64,000 nt of DNA from Streptomyces sp. NBC_01408 (lineage in GTDB: Bacteria > Actinomycetota > Actinomycetes > Streptomycetales > Streptomycetaceae), in the NCBI RefSeq assembly GCF_026340255.1, contig NZ_JAPEPJ010000001.1, positions 1,667,001 to 1,731,000 on the forward strand. Direction: 5' to 3'. Position 1 is the stretch's first letter. Every line of letters starts with the position of its first letter. The notes beneath the pieces were generated by a model that worked only from the letters and a program-made list of their open reading frames with translations, had not been told where the DNA came from and ran no database searches. Below are positions 33,587-42,081 of the stretch, one piece after another. The translations under genes and the position numbers were made by a program.

Positions 33587-34438
33587 ATGAAGATCGACCG
33601 TGAGGCACTCGCCGATTTCCTGCGCCGCTCCCGCGACCGGGTGCGGCCACAGGACGCCGGCCTGCCCGTCGGCCCCCGCCGCCGCACCCCGGGTCTGCGC
33701 CGCGAGGAGGTGGCCCAGCTCGCCGGCATGTCGGCCGACTACTACATCCGCCTCGAACAGGCCCGCGGCCCGCAGCCGTCACCGGAGATGCTCGCCGCCT
33801 TGGCCCGCGCCCTGCGCCTGTCCGACGACGAACGCGACCACCTCCACCTCCTCGCCGGACGGCGCCCGCCCGCCGCCCGGACGGCCGGCGACCACGTGAG
33901 CCCGGGACTGCTGCACCTGCTGGACCAGCTGCCGGCCACGCCGGTGCAGGTGATCAGCGATCTCGGTGACGTCCTGGCCCAGAACGCGATGGCCGAGGCC
34001 CTGCTGGGCGGGGTGTGCTCGGTGTCGGAGCACGGGCGCAACGTGGTCTGGCGCTGGTTCACCGACCCGGCCCAGCGCACCGCCTACCCGGCCGCGGAGC
34101 ACGACCACTTCAGTCGGCTGCACGTGGCCGATCTACGGGCTGCCGTGGGCCGGCGTGCGGGTGACCCCGCCGCGACACGACTGGTGGACCGGCTGGGTGC
34201 GGCCAGCGCGGAGTTCACCGCCCTGTGGGGCCTGCACGAGGTCGCCGTACGCCGGGCCTCACGCATGCGCGTCCTGCACCCGCTGATCGGCCCGGTCGAC
34301 CTGGACTGCCAGGTCCTCCTCGCCCCGGAAGGCGACCAGCGCGTTGTCCTGTACACCCCGCCCGTCGGCAGCGACACCGCCGAACGCCTGGCCCTCCTGA
34401 AGGTCGTGGGAACGGGCCAGTTCGCCGCGCTCGGCTGA
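33587..34438 (+). CDS. Xre-family regulator with MmyB-like ligand-binding domain
   Basis: 283 residues. HTH with GLRREEVAQLAGMSADYYIR, then LEQARGPQPSPEMLAALARA. The C-terminal MmyB domain has PVQVISDLGDVLAQNAMAEA, VWRWFTDPAQRTAYP and PLIGPVDLDCQVLLAPEGDQ. Such proteins bind fatty-acid-like ligands and usually control an adjacent divergent oxidoreductase or hydrolase. The start is ATG 33587 (an in-frame ATG lies at 33578). Confidence 0.88.
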   Translation: MKIDREALADFLRRSRDRVRPQDAGLPVGPRRRTPGLRREEVAQLAGMSADYYIRLEQARGPQPSPEMLAALARALRLSDDERDHLHLLAGRRPPAARTAGDHVSPGLLHLLDQLPATPVQVISDLGDVLAQNAMAEALLGGVCSVSEHGRNVVWRWFTDPAQRTAYPAAEHDHFSRLHVADLRAAVGRRAGDPAATRLVDRLGAASAEFTALWGLHEVAVRRASRMRVLHPLIGPVDLDCQVLLAPEGDQRVVLYTPPVGSDTAERLALLKVVGTGQFAALG

Positions 34439-34508
34439 CGGGCAGCACGCCGGGGGTGCGTGGCCGGTCCCGGGCGCGCAGTCATCCGACTCCGGCTCCG
34501 GAACGGAC

Positions 34509-34781
34509 CTACGGACGCTGTCCCCGGTCGAGCCCTGTGACCTCTTCGTAGGCTTCCGCCAGCAGGGCGAGCACCTTGCCGATCTGCTCGCGCACCCCCG
34601 GATCGGCGATGAGTCCGTCTGTGCCGATCATCTGAGAGGCCACCGGAATGCTGGTGCAGGCCGATTCCACGATGGCAGCGCCGGTGTAGGCGAGCACCAG
34701 CCGCAGCGTGGCCTCCGCACCCAAGCCACGCCCGGGGACAGCGGAGTTCACCCAGCCCGCAGGCTTCCGGACAGCAAGAGG
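34509..34781 (-). pseudogene. C-terminal remnant of an NADPH-dependent FMN reductase
   Basis: About 90 codons that read AVRKPAGWVNSAVPGRGLGA, LVLAYTGAAIVESACTSIPV and IGTDGLIADPGVREQIGKVL: the last 40-45% of a flavodoxin-fold reductase. Upstream, the frame loses similarity and meets a stop, so the FMN-binding N-terminus is missing. A GTG at 34751 could begin an 80-residue product but would lack the cofactor loop. Confidence 0.75.
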
Positions 34782-34894
34782 ATCAGAGGCAGCGAAGGCA
34801 CCTCATCACTGAGTCCCAGGATGACGACCACGAGAAGGCAGGAGCAGGAAGATCGCCATTGCGAGCACCTCCTCCGGCACGGGGCTCGGGGCGG

Positions 34895-35251
34895 TCAGCG
34901 GCGCGCGAGCTTCCGTTCGCCGTGGGCGCCGGGCTGGTAGGCCATCTCGTAGTGCTTGAAGATCGCTTCTTCCTGCTCGGCGGGCAGGATGTCATCAGTG
35001 CCGATGGCCGGGGCCTTCTTCACGACTGCCTTGGCGTGCGCGACCTTGACGTAGCCGGGTCCCACGATCGCCTCGTCGAGAGGAACGAAGACCAGGCGCC
35101 GGCGGGTGGGCAAGCCGGTGAGGACGGTGGCCATGGCCGGTTCGTCGGTAGCGGTGTGCACGTAGATCGCTTCCAGCGAGCCGATCCTGTGTCCTTTTGG
35201 GTCGACGACGTCGCAGTCGCGCCACTCGCGGATATCGGCTGAATGGATCAT
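34895..35251 (-). CDS. PRC-barrel domain protein
   Basis: 118 residues from ATG 35251. Beta-barrel core IREWRDCDVVDPKGHRIGSL, then EAIYVHTATDEPAMATVLTG and RRLVFVPLDEAIVGPGYVKV, and a charged helical C-terminus (ILPAEQEEAIFKHYEMAYQP). PRC-barrel proteins of this type are stress-associated in Streptomyces. GGAGCGGGG precedes the ATG. Confidence 0.88.
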   Translation of the reverse strand: MIHSADIREWRDCDVVDPKGHRIGSLEAIYVHTATDEPAMATVLTGLPTRRRLVFVPLDEAIVGPGYVKVAHAKAVVKKAPAIGTDDILPAEQEEAIFKHYEMAYQPGAHGERKLARR

Positions 35252-35585
35252 GCCCCGCTCCTTGCGGCGCGACGAGGGTGACACAACGGCCCCGGCACAT
35301 TCACACGCCGGGGCCGCCCTTCCGGGCGCTGCACGTGAGAGTGCACCGACCCATTCATCATGGTATGCCCCTGGCGCTTCCCCGGCACCAGTGATGTTTC
35401 GCGGCGGTACAGGCCACCTATCGCCGTGAGAATCCTGGCAGTAGCGCGCCCGTAGCGACGCTTCCGCCCAAGGGCACGGATGGGGCCCACGCCCTACGAC
35501 CGTGCGACGCGCGGTATTCCACAACGTTGGCGTCCTGGTCAGGTCCTCCCCCGTACCGGAGGTTTCCACGACTAGCCTCCGCATC
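35252..35585. other. Divergent intergenic region with two hairpins
   Basis: Contains CGGCCCCGGC/GCCGGGGCCG (35287-35316, 10-base perfect stem) and TGCAC/GTGCA (35329-35344). They lie upstream of both flanking genes, so they are not ordinary terminators of either. No gene seen. Confidence 0.5.
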
Positions 35586-36416
35586 ATGCTGCGTATCGCC
35601 GACACTCGCACCGGCCGCCTCGTGGAGATCCCTTCCGCACACCGCCACCTGCTGCGCATCTGCGTCCACCTGCCGGTCATCGACACCGGGATCGGCACGG
35701 TGCACGTGCGGGCGCCTCTGGTCGGTGACGTACTGGCGCGCACAGCGGAGCTCCATGGGCTGCAGTCCGTCACGGTCCTCACTGCGCCGGACCTGCCGCC
35801 TGAGCCGGCCCAGACGCTCGAACAGGCCATGGCTGTTCTCGGCATCCACCCGCCTGCCACCGTAGGCGTTCACCGTCTGACCGAGGCGATGTGCGCCGCT
35901 GCCGACGTGCACGTGCTCGCGTACGGCACCGCCGTGCAGGACGCCGTCGGCGGGGTCCGGATCGACGTGGGTCAGGTCAGCCCGGCACCCCCGGACGGGG
36001 ACGCCCCGGACCGTGGCCACCTCCTCGCCTCGGATCTCACGGACGCATTCGCCCCGGAGGGGACCGACCCGCTGGCTGTGAGGATGCTGTTGCTCGGCCA
36101 CGCCTACCGCACGCCGGTCACGCTCACCAGTGCCGCGCTCGCCGAGGCCCGGCGGATGCTGAGGCACTGGCGGCAGCAGGTGGCCGACTGGGCGCAGGAG
36201 CCGTCCAGGCCGATCCCCGCCGACGTGCTGCGACAGGCCCATGCCGCGCTCGCCGATGATCTCGGCGTCCCCGCTGTCCTGGACATGCTGGTCAGCGTGG
36301 TGAAGCGCGCCGACGTGCCGGCCGGTGCCAAGTTCGAGACGTTCGCCTTTCTCGACCGCGTCCTCGGGCTGGACCTCGCGCGCGAGGTCGGCCACCAGCA
36401 CCCGGCGACGCCATGA
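35586..36416 (+). CDS. Cysteinyl-tRNA-synthetase-like protein lacking catalytic motifs
   Basis: 276 residues. The N-terminus LRIADTRTGRLVEIPSAHRH aligns by pattern with CysRS/MshC starts. RICVHLPVIDTGIGTVHVRA replaces the C-G-x-T...HIGH block, so both the zinc Cys and HIGH are gone. The C-terminal part DPLAVRMLLLGHAYRTPVTL, ALADDLGVPAVLDMLV and RVLGLDLA resembles the CysRS helical domain. No KMSKS is visible. It is presumably non-catalytic, perhaps a binding or regulatory paralogue. Coupled by ATGA overlap to a SixA-type phosphatase. Confidence 0.7.
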   Translation: MLRIADTRTGRLVEIPSAHRHLLRICVHLPVIDTGIGTVHVRAPLVGDVLARTAELHGLQSVTVLTAPDLPPEPAQTLEQAMAVLGIHPPATVGVHRLTEAMCAAADVHVLAYGTAVQDAVGGVRIDVGQVSPAPPDGDAPDRGHLLASDLTDAFAPEGTDPLAVRMLLLGHAYRTPVTLTSAALAEARRMLRHWRQQVADWAQEPSRPIPADVLRQAHAALADDLGVPAVLDMLVSVVKRADVPAGAKFETFAFLDRVLGLDLAREVGHQHPATP

Positions 36417-36940
36417 CTCCGGGCACCTTGCGGCGCCTGGTCGTCCTGCGCCACGCCAAGTCCGCCTGGCCGCAGGACGTGGAGGACTCCGAGCGGCCAC
36501 TCGCCCCGCGCGGCCGCCGCGACGCCCCGGCAGCCGGCCGCTGGCTGCGTGAGGCCGACTGTGTTCCGGACCTCGTCGTGTGTTCCCCCGCCCGTCGCAC
36601 TCGCCAGACGTGGGACCTCGTCGCGGCCGAGTTCGGCGCCGGCATTGCGGTGATCCACGAGGAACGCATCTACGGGGGGAGTGCCGGGGAGTTGCTCGAC
36701 GTCGTACGAGAGATCCCCGCGCACGTACGGACGCTGATGTTGATCGGGCACAACCCCGGCGTGCAGGAGCTGGTCCTGCTGCTTGCCGGTGAGACGGACG
36801 GCTACGCGCTGGAGCAGACCCGTACGAAGTTCCCGACATCCGCGATCGCCGTGCTGCGCGTGCCGGGGCCCTGGTCGACCCTTGAACCTGGTGCCGCCCG
36901 GCTGACGGACATGGTCGTGCCACGCGGCGCGAAGCCTTGA
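36413..36940 (+). CDS. SixA-type histidine phosphatase
   Basis: 175 residues. The catalytic phospho-His motif is RRLVVLRHAKSAWPQ (LRHAKS form), the second Arg is in VVCSPARRTRQT and the closing catalytic His in LMLIGHNPGVQEL. It acts on a phosphohistidine protein or small phosphoester. It overlaps the upstream CysRS-like gene by four bases. Confidence 0.9.
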   Translation: MTPGTLRRLVVLRHAKSAWPQDVEDSERPLAPRGRRDAPAAGRWLREADCVPDLVVCSPARRTRQTWDLVAAEFGAGIAVIHEERIYGGSAGELLDVVREIPAHVRTLMLIGHNPGVQELVLLLAGETDGYALEQTRTKFPTSAIAVLRVPGPWSTLEPGAARLTDMVVPRGAKP

Positions 36941-36942
36941 CT

Positions 36943-36968
36943 GCCCGCGTACCGGTCGGTACGCGGGC
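36943..36968. terminator. Bidirectional hairpin terminator
   Basis: GCCCGCGTACC pairs perfectly with GGTACGCGGGC around GGTC, filling the gap between the SixA gene and the convergent gene. Confidence 0.88.
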
Positions 36969-37241
36969 TCAGCCGCGCTCTTCCTCCTCGGCCTCCATGC
37001 GCCGGATTCCCGCGTGGGTGAGGGTGACCATCGCGGGGGTGTTGCCCGGTTCCCAGTCGACGGTGATCAGGCCTTCGCCCGCCAGGTAGGTGCAGGCGGC
37101 GGCCAGATCCTGTTCCGGCACGTGGAGGTCGCGCCGCAGCTGTGCTCCGGTGATGCCGAGGAGTCGGTTGCCCTCGACGGCTTCGTACAGGACACGGAGC
37201 ACCTGTTCGCGGTAGGTCTTGCGTTCGTGCAGTGTCGCCAT
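36969..37241 (-). CDS. Small winged-helix-like protein
   Basis: 90 residues from ATG 37241: MATLHERKTYREQVLRVLYE, then GITGAQLRRDLHVPEQDLAA and YLAGEGLITVDWEPG have the helix-helix-wing order of a DNA-binding winged helix, ending with an acidic tail MEAEEEERG. Last of four co-oriented small genes starting at the DUF5994 gene. Target unknown. Confidence 0.75.
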   Translation of the reverse strand: MATLHERKTYREQVLRVLYEAVEGNRLLGITGAQLRRDLHVPEQDLAAACTYLAGEGLITVDWEPGNTPAMVTLTHAGIRRMEAEEEERG

Positions 37242-37291
37242 GACCGCGTCCTCTCGTGTGCGGGAGTGGGCTCCGGGGCCCGTCGGGGCTC

Positions 37292-37558
37292 TCAGGTCTC
37301 GTCGGAGTGGGCGCCGGTGCCGGCGGACGTCCTGCTGGCGGCCAGCCAGGAGCGGGCGGGGCCGGCGGGTGTTGCCGTGTCCACGGTGAGGTGGAGGCGG
37401 GTGTTGCCGTCGAGGCCGGGATAGCTGCGCTGTTCCGTGCCCGCGAAGCAGTGGCGAAGCGCCTCCGCGACCGCTCGGGCGGCTTCGGGCGTGTGCGCGA
37501 TGATCCGTATCTCGGCGTGTCCGAGCGACGGCAGCGTCTGGGTCTCGATGTACTTCAC
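37292..37558 (-). CDS. Conserved hypothetical small protein
   Basis: 88 residues from GTG 37558: VKYIETQTLPSLGHAEIRII, HTPEAARAVAEALRHCFAGT and YPGLDGNTRLHLTVDTA predict a compact alpha/beta fold with a disordered tail. I do not recognise the family. It is in the middle of the small-gene group read from 38423 to 36969. Confidence 0.65.
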   Translation of the reverse strand: MKYIETQTLPSLGHAEIRIIAHTPEAARAVAEALRHCFAGTEQRSYPGLDGNTRLHLTVDTATPAGPARSWLAASRTSAGTGAHSDET

Positions 37559-37653
37559 GTGGGCGTGTTCCCTTTCGGAGTGGGCGAGAAGCCGGCGGGG
37601 CGGGGCGCCGTGGCGCCCCGCCCGCTGCCCCCGGTCGGAGGAAGGTCTGTTCC

Positions 37654-37842
37654 TCACCGGTCGGCATCCGTGCGGTGGGCTCGACGACTGGTGTCGTCCG
37701 GCAGGCCGGGAGGTCTCGGCAGGGGGTCGCTGAAGTGGTGGGCCGCGATCCGTGCGTCGTGCTGGGCGTTGAGCAGGTGGATCAGGCGCATTCCGATGCC
37801 GATCGCGAGGACGATCACCGCGGTGAGGACGAGGGTCTCCAC
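37654..37842 (-). CDS. Single-pass small membrane protein
   Basis: 62 residues from GTG 37842, chosen because GGAGG lies 8 bases upstream, inside the end of the preceding gene. One N-terminal TM helix (LVLTAVIVLAIGIGMRLIHL) and a His/Arg/Pro-rich cytoplasmic tail. Starts 5 bases after the DUF5994 stop, so it is translationally linked. Function unknown. Confidence 0.7.
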   Translation of the reverse strand: METLVLTAVIVLAIGIGMRLIHLLNAQHDARIAAHHFSDPLPRPPGLPDDTSRRAHRTDADR

Positions 37843-37847
37843 GGAGC

Positions 37848-38423
37848 TCACCTCCAGCCGTTTCCGGGCAGGGGGAGGGCGCTTCGTTCCATCGGGTTCC
37901 CGAAGGGGGACATGCAGGCCCCGCCTTCGCCCTCCCAGGTGGCTTCCCGGCGGCCGGCGTCGCGGATGCCGCGCCCGACGGCGGCTTCGTTGGCCATCAG
38001 GACGCCGGCGGTGAGGACGCTGCCGGGGATCGCGGCGGCGGCCATCAGGCGGGCCGCGGCGGCGGGCTCGGTCTCGGGCGGGATGACGAGGAGGTCCGAG
38101 CGCCCCACGGTGTAGGAGAGCAGGATGAGCTTGTCGGGGTCCTGTTCGGCGAACCAGCCCACGTGCAGCGTGCGCCCGTGCACGGCAACCGTGTGCGGTA
38201 CGACGGGCCAGCGGGTCGGGTTCACGGTGACGCGGGTGACGCGCCCCCAGGGCTCCTCCAGGGCGGCGGCGAGCGGTGGGAGCTCGGCTTCGAGGTCGCG
38301 GGAGTAGGGCCACCAGGCCCCGTCCAGCTGGCTGGCGAGCGTGGTCTTCGGGGTGAGGGACAAGCGTGCCGGGAGCTCTGCGACGAGGTTGCGGGGCGCG
38401 GTCCGGTCGAGGTTCGTGGTCAT
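37848..38423 (-). CDS. DUF5994 family protein (paralogue 1)
   Basis: 191 residues from ATG 38423. The hallmark is LDGAWWPYSRDLEAELPPLA, followed by WGRVTRVTVNPTRWP, LHVGWFAEQDPDKLILLSYT and LLVIPPETEPAAAARLM. A 40-residue tail follows. Function unknown; these proteins are multi-copy and stress-associated in Streptomyces (recalled). A divergent paralogue lies at 38716. Confidence 0.85.
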   Translation of the reverse strand: MTTNLDRTAPRNLVAELPARLSLTPKTTLASQLDGAWWPYSRDLEAELPPLAAALEEPWGRVTRVTVNPTRWPVVPHTVAVHGRTLHVGWFAEQDPDKLILLSYTVGRSDLLVIPPETEPAAAARLMAAAAIPGSVLTAGVLMANEAAVGRGIRDAGRREATWEGEGGACMSPFGNPMERSALPLPGNGWR

Positions 38424-38438
38424 GATGCGGACCTGCCC

Positions 38439-38468
38439 CCGGACTGCCCGTCGGCAGTCCGGTTTTTT
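38439..38468 (+). terminator. Orphan plus-strand intrinsic terminator / leader hairpin
   Basis: CCGGACTGCC-CGTC-GGCAGTCCGG followed by TTTTTT. No plus-strand gene ends here. Read on the minus strand it is a hairpin 16 bases before the DUF5994 ATG, preceded by A6, possibly masking the ribosome site. Confidence 0.7.
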
Positions 38469-38715
38469 GGCGATCGCCGGAAATGACACCCGCGTGAAAG
38501 CGGGTGCGCGAAGTACTTCCGGTGCTTTCACTGTACGCCTGTTCAATGGGCAATGACCGGTGTGACCAGGTATTTCCCGACGGAGGCGCTGTGGAGAGCG
38601 GCGGTGCGGGCGGCGGGAGTACCGTGAAACGACGGCGCGCTCGCGTACGTCGCAGCTCGGCGCCGGTGCCGACCTGCGACAGGAGCGGCCGCACCCCGTA
38701 GACGGGCGGACCCAC

Positions 38716-39216
38716 ATGGCTGACTCCGACACCCCCCACAGGCCCCCACTGCTCCTGCCGGATGCGATCCACCAGGCGGTCAAACCTGGCACGGCGCTGC
38801 TTCGGCTGGAGACCACGAGGTCCCGGGAGGGGCTCCTGGACGGCGCGTGGTGGCCCCGCACGCGCGACATCGAGACCGAGCTGCCCGCGCTGATCAGCAC
38901 GTTGACCGAGCATCTCGGGCCCATCACCCGGGTCGGCGTGGACGCGTCCGCCTGGAACGGCCTCCCCACCCGCCTGGTCATCGACGACCAGGTCGTGCAC
39001 CTCGACTCCGACCCGGTCGGCGACGACACCGTCCTCATCACCCGCGGCCACAACGACCACTTCGCCCTGCTGGTGGTTCCCCCGGACACCACAGCCGACG
39101 CCGCCCGCCAAGCGATGGCCCGCGCTGTCCGCGCCGACAACATCACCGAGGCCGCTCAGATCCTCATCGCCACCACACCCGAACCTGAGGACAGCGCCGC
39201 CGATGCGGCAGGCTGA
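38716..39216 (+). CDS. DUF5994 family protein (paralogue 2)
   Basis: 166 residues from ATG 38716. Same hallmark LLDGAWWPRTRDIETELPAL, then ITRVGVDASAWNGLPTRLVI, VHLDSDPVGDDTVLITRGHN and FALLVVPPDTTADAARQAMA. Clearly homologous to the divergent gene 37848-38423 over its whole core. No ribosome site is obvious. Last gene before the tRNA-Gly island. Confidence 0.85.
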   Translation: MADSDTPHRPPLLLPDAIHQAVKPGTALLRLETTRSREGLLDGAWWPRTRDIETELPALISTLTEHLGPITRVGVDASAWNGLPTRLVIDDQVVHLDSDPVGDDTVLITRGHNDHFALLVVPPDTTADAARQAMARAVRADNITEAAQILIATTPEPEDSAADAAG

Positions 39217-39363
39217 ACCCGAATCCTCAGCGGTCGAGCCGACAGCGCGGTGCCACCGTGGCGGGCGGATTCCTCTCGGATCACGCTGACACGCACAGCG
39301 ACGGTCTGCATCATGTCGACTGCGAAGCGAGGCACACGGACGACGCCCCACGAGGGCACTTGT

Positions 39364-39465
39364 GGCACGCGAACGGCATGAGAGCCCAGAGAGATCTGGA
39401 CAGCAAAAACAAGCCCCAGGTCTGCGACCTGGGGCTTTGTCATGGAGCGGATGACGGGAATCGAA
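39364..39465. mobile_element. att remnant A: distal edge of tRNA-Gly island
   Basis: Arm-like repeats GGCACGCGAAC/GGCATG (39364-39380), then hairpin AAGCCCCAGGTC/GACCTGGGGCTT (39411-39437) and 19 bases of the tRNA-Gly 3' end (39447-39465), where the match stops. It is the most decayed copy and marks the left limit of the island. Confidence 0.75.
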
Positions 39466-39496
39466 GGTACCTCGGTCGGCGGGACGACGCTTGGCG

Positions 39497-41071
39497 TCAG
39501 CGGAGGTTCTTCCAGAACGCATGGTTGTGGTCCTTGGTGAACTCCGTGCGCTTCCACGGTCCCGAGGCCAGCGACTGCACGTAGCCGCCGCTGCGGAAGG
39601 TCGGCCAGTCTGTCTTCCCGGACTCGGCGAAGTCCACCCAGGTGTCCGTCATTCGCTTGGCGAGGCGTTCCTGCTTCTCGGTCAGCTTCTCGAACAGGGG
39701 CAGCTTGAGGTCGAAGAGGTAGGGCAGCTCCGACATGTGCGAGGCGCGGAGCTCGAAGCTGAGCTTCGGGTCGCCTGCCCATGAGGGCGTCTCGCGCTCG
39801 CTGAACTCGAACATCCGGGTCGGCGTCCACTGCGACAGCAGCCGGGCGGTGTCCAGCGTCGGAACCGACCAGGTGCGGTCGGTCAGGACCGTGGCCAGGG
39901 CCTCGCCGGCGGAGCTGAAGCGGCTCAGCGGGTAGCGGGCCAGTACCGCGTCGGCCTGGGCGCCGAACTCCTTGCGGATTTCGGGCTCGTACGCCTCGGG
40001 CGGCATGGGATCGCCCGCCAGCTCCTGGCCGAGGATCCGGCCGCGCTCCTCGTCGTGGTTGACCCCGATGAGGACCGGGACGCGGTTGAACTTGCCCGTG
40101 CGCAGCGCCTCGGCCGGGGCCAGTGGCATGAGGTCCGTACCGGCGATCGGGCGGGGTTCGTTCCAGGTCCCGTACGCCTTCATGAGCGTGGCCGCGTCCG
40201 TGCCGCGCAGGCAGGACTCCGCATCATTGCAGTCCTTGCCCTCCTTGGACTTCAGCTCCTTGAGCTTGGCGAGCGTGGCCTTGGCCTCGGCCTCGGCTTC
40301 CTCCCGGGTGCGGGAGCCACCCGTGGCGCAGGGCGCGCTCTGCACGATGGCGCGGTCGAACAGTCCGGCCGACTTCGGCGAGGCGAGGTGGCCGCAGACG
40401 CTGTACCCGCCGCCGGACTCACCCATGATCGTCACGTTGCCGGGATCGCCCCCGAAGGCGCCCGCGTTGGCACGGACCCAGCGCAGCGCGGCCTGCTGGT
40501 CCTCCAGGCCGAGGCCGCCGGAGGTCCCCAGCGCCGGGTCGGACAGGAAGCCCATGACACCGAGCCGGTAGTTGACCGACACGACGACGGCGCCCTCGGC
40601 GGCCAGCCGCTCGGGGCCGTAGAGGTCGCCGCTGCCGAACATCAGGCTGCCGCCGTGGATCCACACGATCACCGGCCGCTTGCCGGTCTGCTGTGCAGGG
40701 GTGGTGACGTTCAGGTACAGGCAGTCCTCGGACTCGCTGGGGACTCCGATGGGCAGCCCCTTCGGCTGCGCGCAGGGGGCTCCGGGTGCGGTCGCCTCAC
40801 GCACCCCGGCCCAGGCGGCGGCGGGCTGCGGCGAGGCCCAGCGCAGGTCGCCCACCGGCGGGGCGGCGTACGGGATGCCCTGGAAGCTGCGCAGGCCGTC
40901 GCTGTCGGCGGTGCCACGCACGGTGCCGCCGGTGGTGCCGACGACCGTGCCGGTGGTGCTGCCTGCTGCCGCTCGCGCGGGGGTGGCCGGCCCGACGCCC
41001 ATGCCCAGCCCCATGCCCAGCGTGAGGGCGGCGGCGACGAACCCCTTGGAAACGTACCTGGTTTGTCTCAT
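39497..41071 (-). CDS. Secreted type B carboxylesterase
   Basis: 524 residues from ATG 41071 with a Sec signal (GFVAAALTLGMGLGMGVGPA, cleavage near ARA-A). Carboxylesterase/lipase B family: FQGIPYAAPPVGDLRW, EDCLYLNV, oxyanion VIVWIHGGSLMFGSG, nucleophile GESGGGYSVCG and catalytic His in ASHMSELPYLF. A Lys/Glu-rich insertion (about 260-290) looks exposed. It diverges from a TetR gene across a 16-bp perfect palindrome; substrate unknown. Confidence 0.92.
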   Translation of the reverse strand: MRQTRYVSKGFVAAALTLGMGLGMGVGPATPARAAAGSTTGTVVGTTGGTVRGTADSDGLRSFQGIPYAAPPVGDLRWASPQPAAAWAGVREATAPGAPCAQPKGLPIGVPSESEDCLYLNVTTPAQQTGKRPVIVWIHGGSLMFGSGDLYGPERLAAEGAVVVSVNYRLGVMGFLSDPALGTSGGLGLEDQQAALRWVRANAGAFGGDPGNVTIMGESGGGYSVCGHLASPKSAGLFDRAIVQSAPCATGGSRTREEAEAEAKATLAKLKELKSKEGKDCNDAESCLRGTDAATLMKAYGTWNEPRPIAGTDLMPLAPAEALRTGKFNRVPVLIGVNHDEERGRILGQELAGDPMPPEAYEPEIRKEFGAQADAVLARYPLSRFSSAGEALATVLTDRTWSVPTLDTARLLSQWTPTRMFEFSERETPSWAGDPKLSFELRASHMSELPYLFDLKLPLFEKLTEKQERLAKRMTDTWVDFAESGKTDWPTFRSGGYVQSLASGPWKRTEFTKDHNHAFWKNLR

Positions 41072-41091
41072 GGCCCGAACGCTACGCAGGT

Positions 41092-41107
41092 TTGCACGAT
41101 CGTGCAA
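41092..41107. promoter_or_regulatory. TetR operator in esterase/TetR gap
   Basis: TTGCACGATCGTGCAA is a perfect 16-base palindrome located 20 bases before the esterase start and 62 before the TetR start. Confidence 0.82.
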
Positions 41108-41168
41108 TACGTCTGTCTAACTCGATCGTATGAGTCGTTCGTGTCACACGGGCGCTAGGCTCGTGAGC

Positions 41169-41741
41169 ATGGGAAACCGCGAAGCCCTGCTCATCGGCGC
41201 CAAAGCCTGCCTGCGGGAAAAGGGATACGACCGCACCTCTGTGCGTGACATCGCCACGGCCGCCGCAGTGAGCACGGCCGCCGTCGGCTACCACTACGGC
41301 TCACGCGAGGCACTGCTCAACCAGGCCCTGTTCGAGATCCTCGACGAGTGGGGCGACGCGATGGGCCGGGCGCTGGTCCCCGACGCCGACGGCTCCTCCA
41401 GAGCGCACTTCGAGCGCATCTGGGAGAGCCTGATCGAGGACTTCGGTGCGCACCCCGACCTCTGGCTCGCCTCGGTGGAACTGTTCATGCAGGCCCAGCG
41501 GCAGCAGGAGCTGCGCGCCGCTCTGGCCGGGGGCACCGCTCAGGGGCGGCGTGGCATGGCGGCCATCCTGGACGGCGTCCGCGAGGAGGAAGTGTCGGAC
41601 GCCTCCGTCCGCACCCTCGGCGCCGTGCAGTTGGCGCTCGTGTCGGGTGTGATGCTCCAGTGCCTCAGCGACCCCTCCAGTGCCCCCACCGCTGCCGAGG
41701 TGCTCGAAGGCGTCCGGGCCCTGGCCGAGTTGGCGCGCTGA
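41169..41741 (+). CDS. TetR-family repressor of the esterase
   Basis: 190 residues from ATG 41169 (GTG 41163 also possible). HTH: LLIGAKACLREKGYDRTSVR, then IATAAAVSTAAVGYHYGSRE. The C-terminal domain reads LASVELFMQAQRQQELRAAL. Predicted to bind the palindrome at 41092. Its transcript ends at the tRNA-type hairpin of att remnant B, 16 bases past the stop. Confidence 0.9.
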   Translation: MGNREALLIGAKACLREKGYDRTSVRDIATAAAVSTAAVGYHYGSREALLNQALFEILDEWGDAMGRALVPDADGSSRAHFERIWESLIEDFGAHPDLWLASVELFMQAQRQQELRAALAGGTAQGRRGMAAILDGVREEEVSDASVRTLGAVQLALVSGVMLQCLSDPSSAPTAAEVLEGVRALAELAR

Positions 41742-41756
41742 CCATGACATACGACG

Positions 41757-41964
41757 AAGAAGGCCCAGGTCGCTGACCTGGGCCTTCTTACAAGAGCGGA
41801 TGACGGGAATCGAACCCGCGCCATAAGCTTGGGAATCTATGCCGCGCAGGGTACCTAAGTGGTGTCTGACCTGCGAAAACTATCTGTTGGGCGATCTGTT
41901 CGGACGCTCCCCCCGTACCCGTGTTGACCGCTGTTCCCCGCTGGTAAGGGCACGGTCGGGGCAC
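41757..41964. mobile_element. att remnant B
   Basis: Hairpin AAGAAGGCCCAGGTC/complement (41757-41789), 40 bases of the tRNA-Gly 3' half (41796-41835) up to the anticodon loop, then TCTATG instead of the tRNA 5' half. Arm-type repeats GGGCAC at 41948 and 41959 (11-base period) follow. The rest of the gap to 42081 holds no gene. Confidence 0.85.
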
Positions 41965-42081
41965 GCGCGCCGGCTTCGGCCGGACAGGGCCGTCCGGAGC
42001 TGCGGGGCGACGCCATCCTGCTGCCTGGTCCGGGGTGCGAGTTCATGCTTTCGCGGTCGCAAGCGGGAGCCGTCCCGCACG

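Noticed and set aside
34750..34859. Possible frameshifted small hydrophobic protein (ATG 34859, MAIFLLLP, then a hydrophobic run in another frame)
   Set aside because: It has a GGAGGAGG site, but the open frame is only 17 codons and the rest requires a frameshift; too weak to list.
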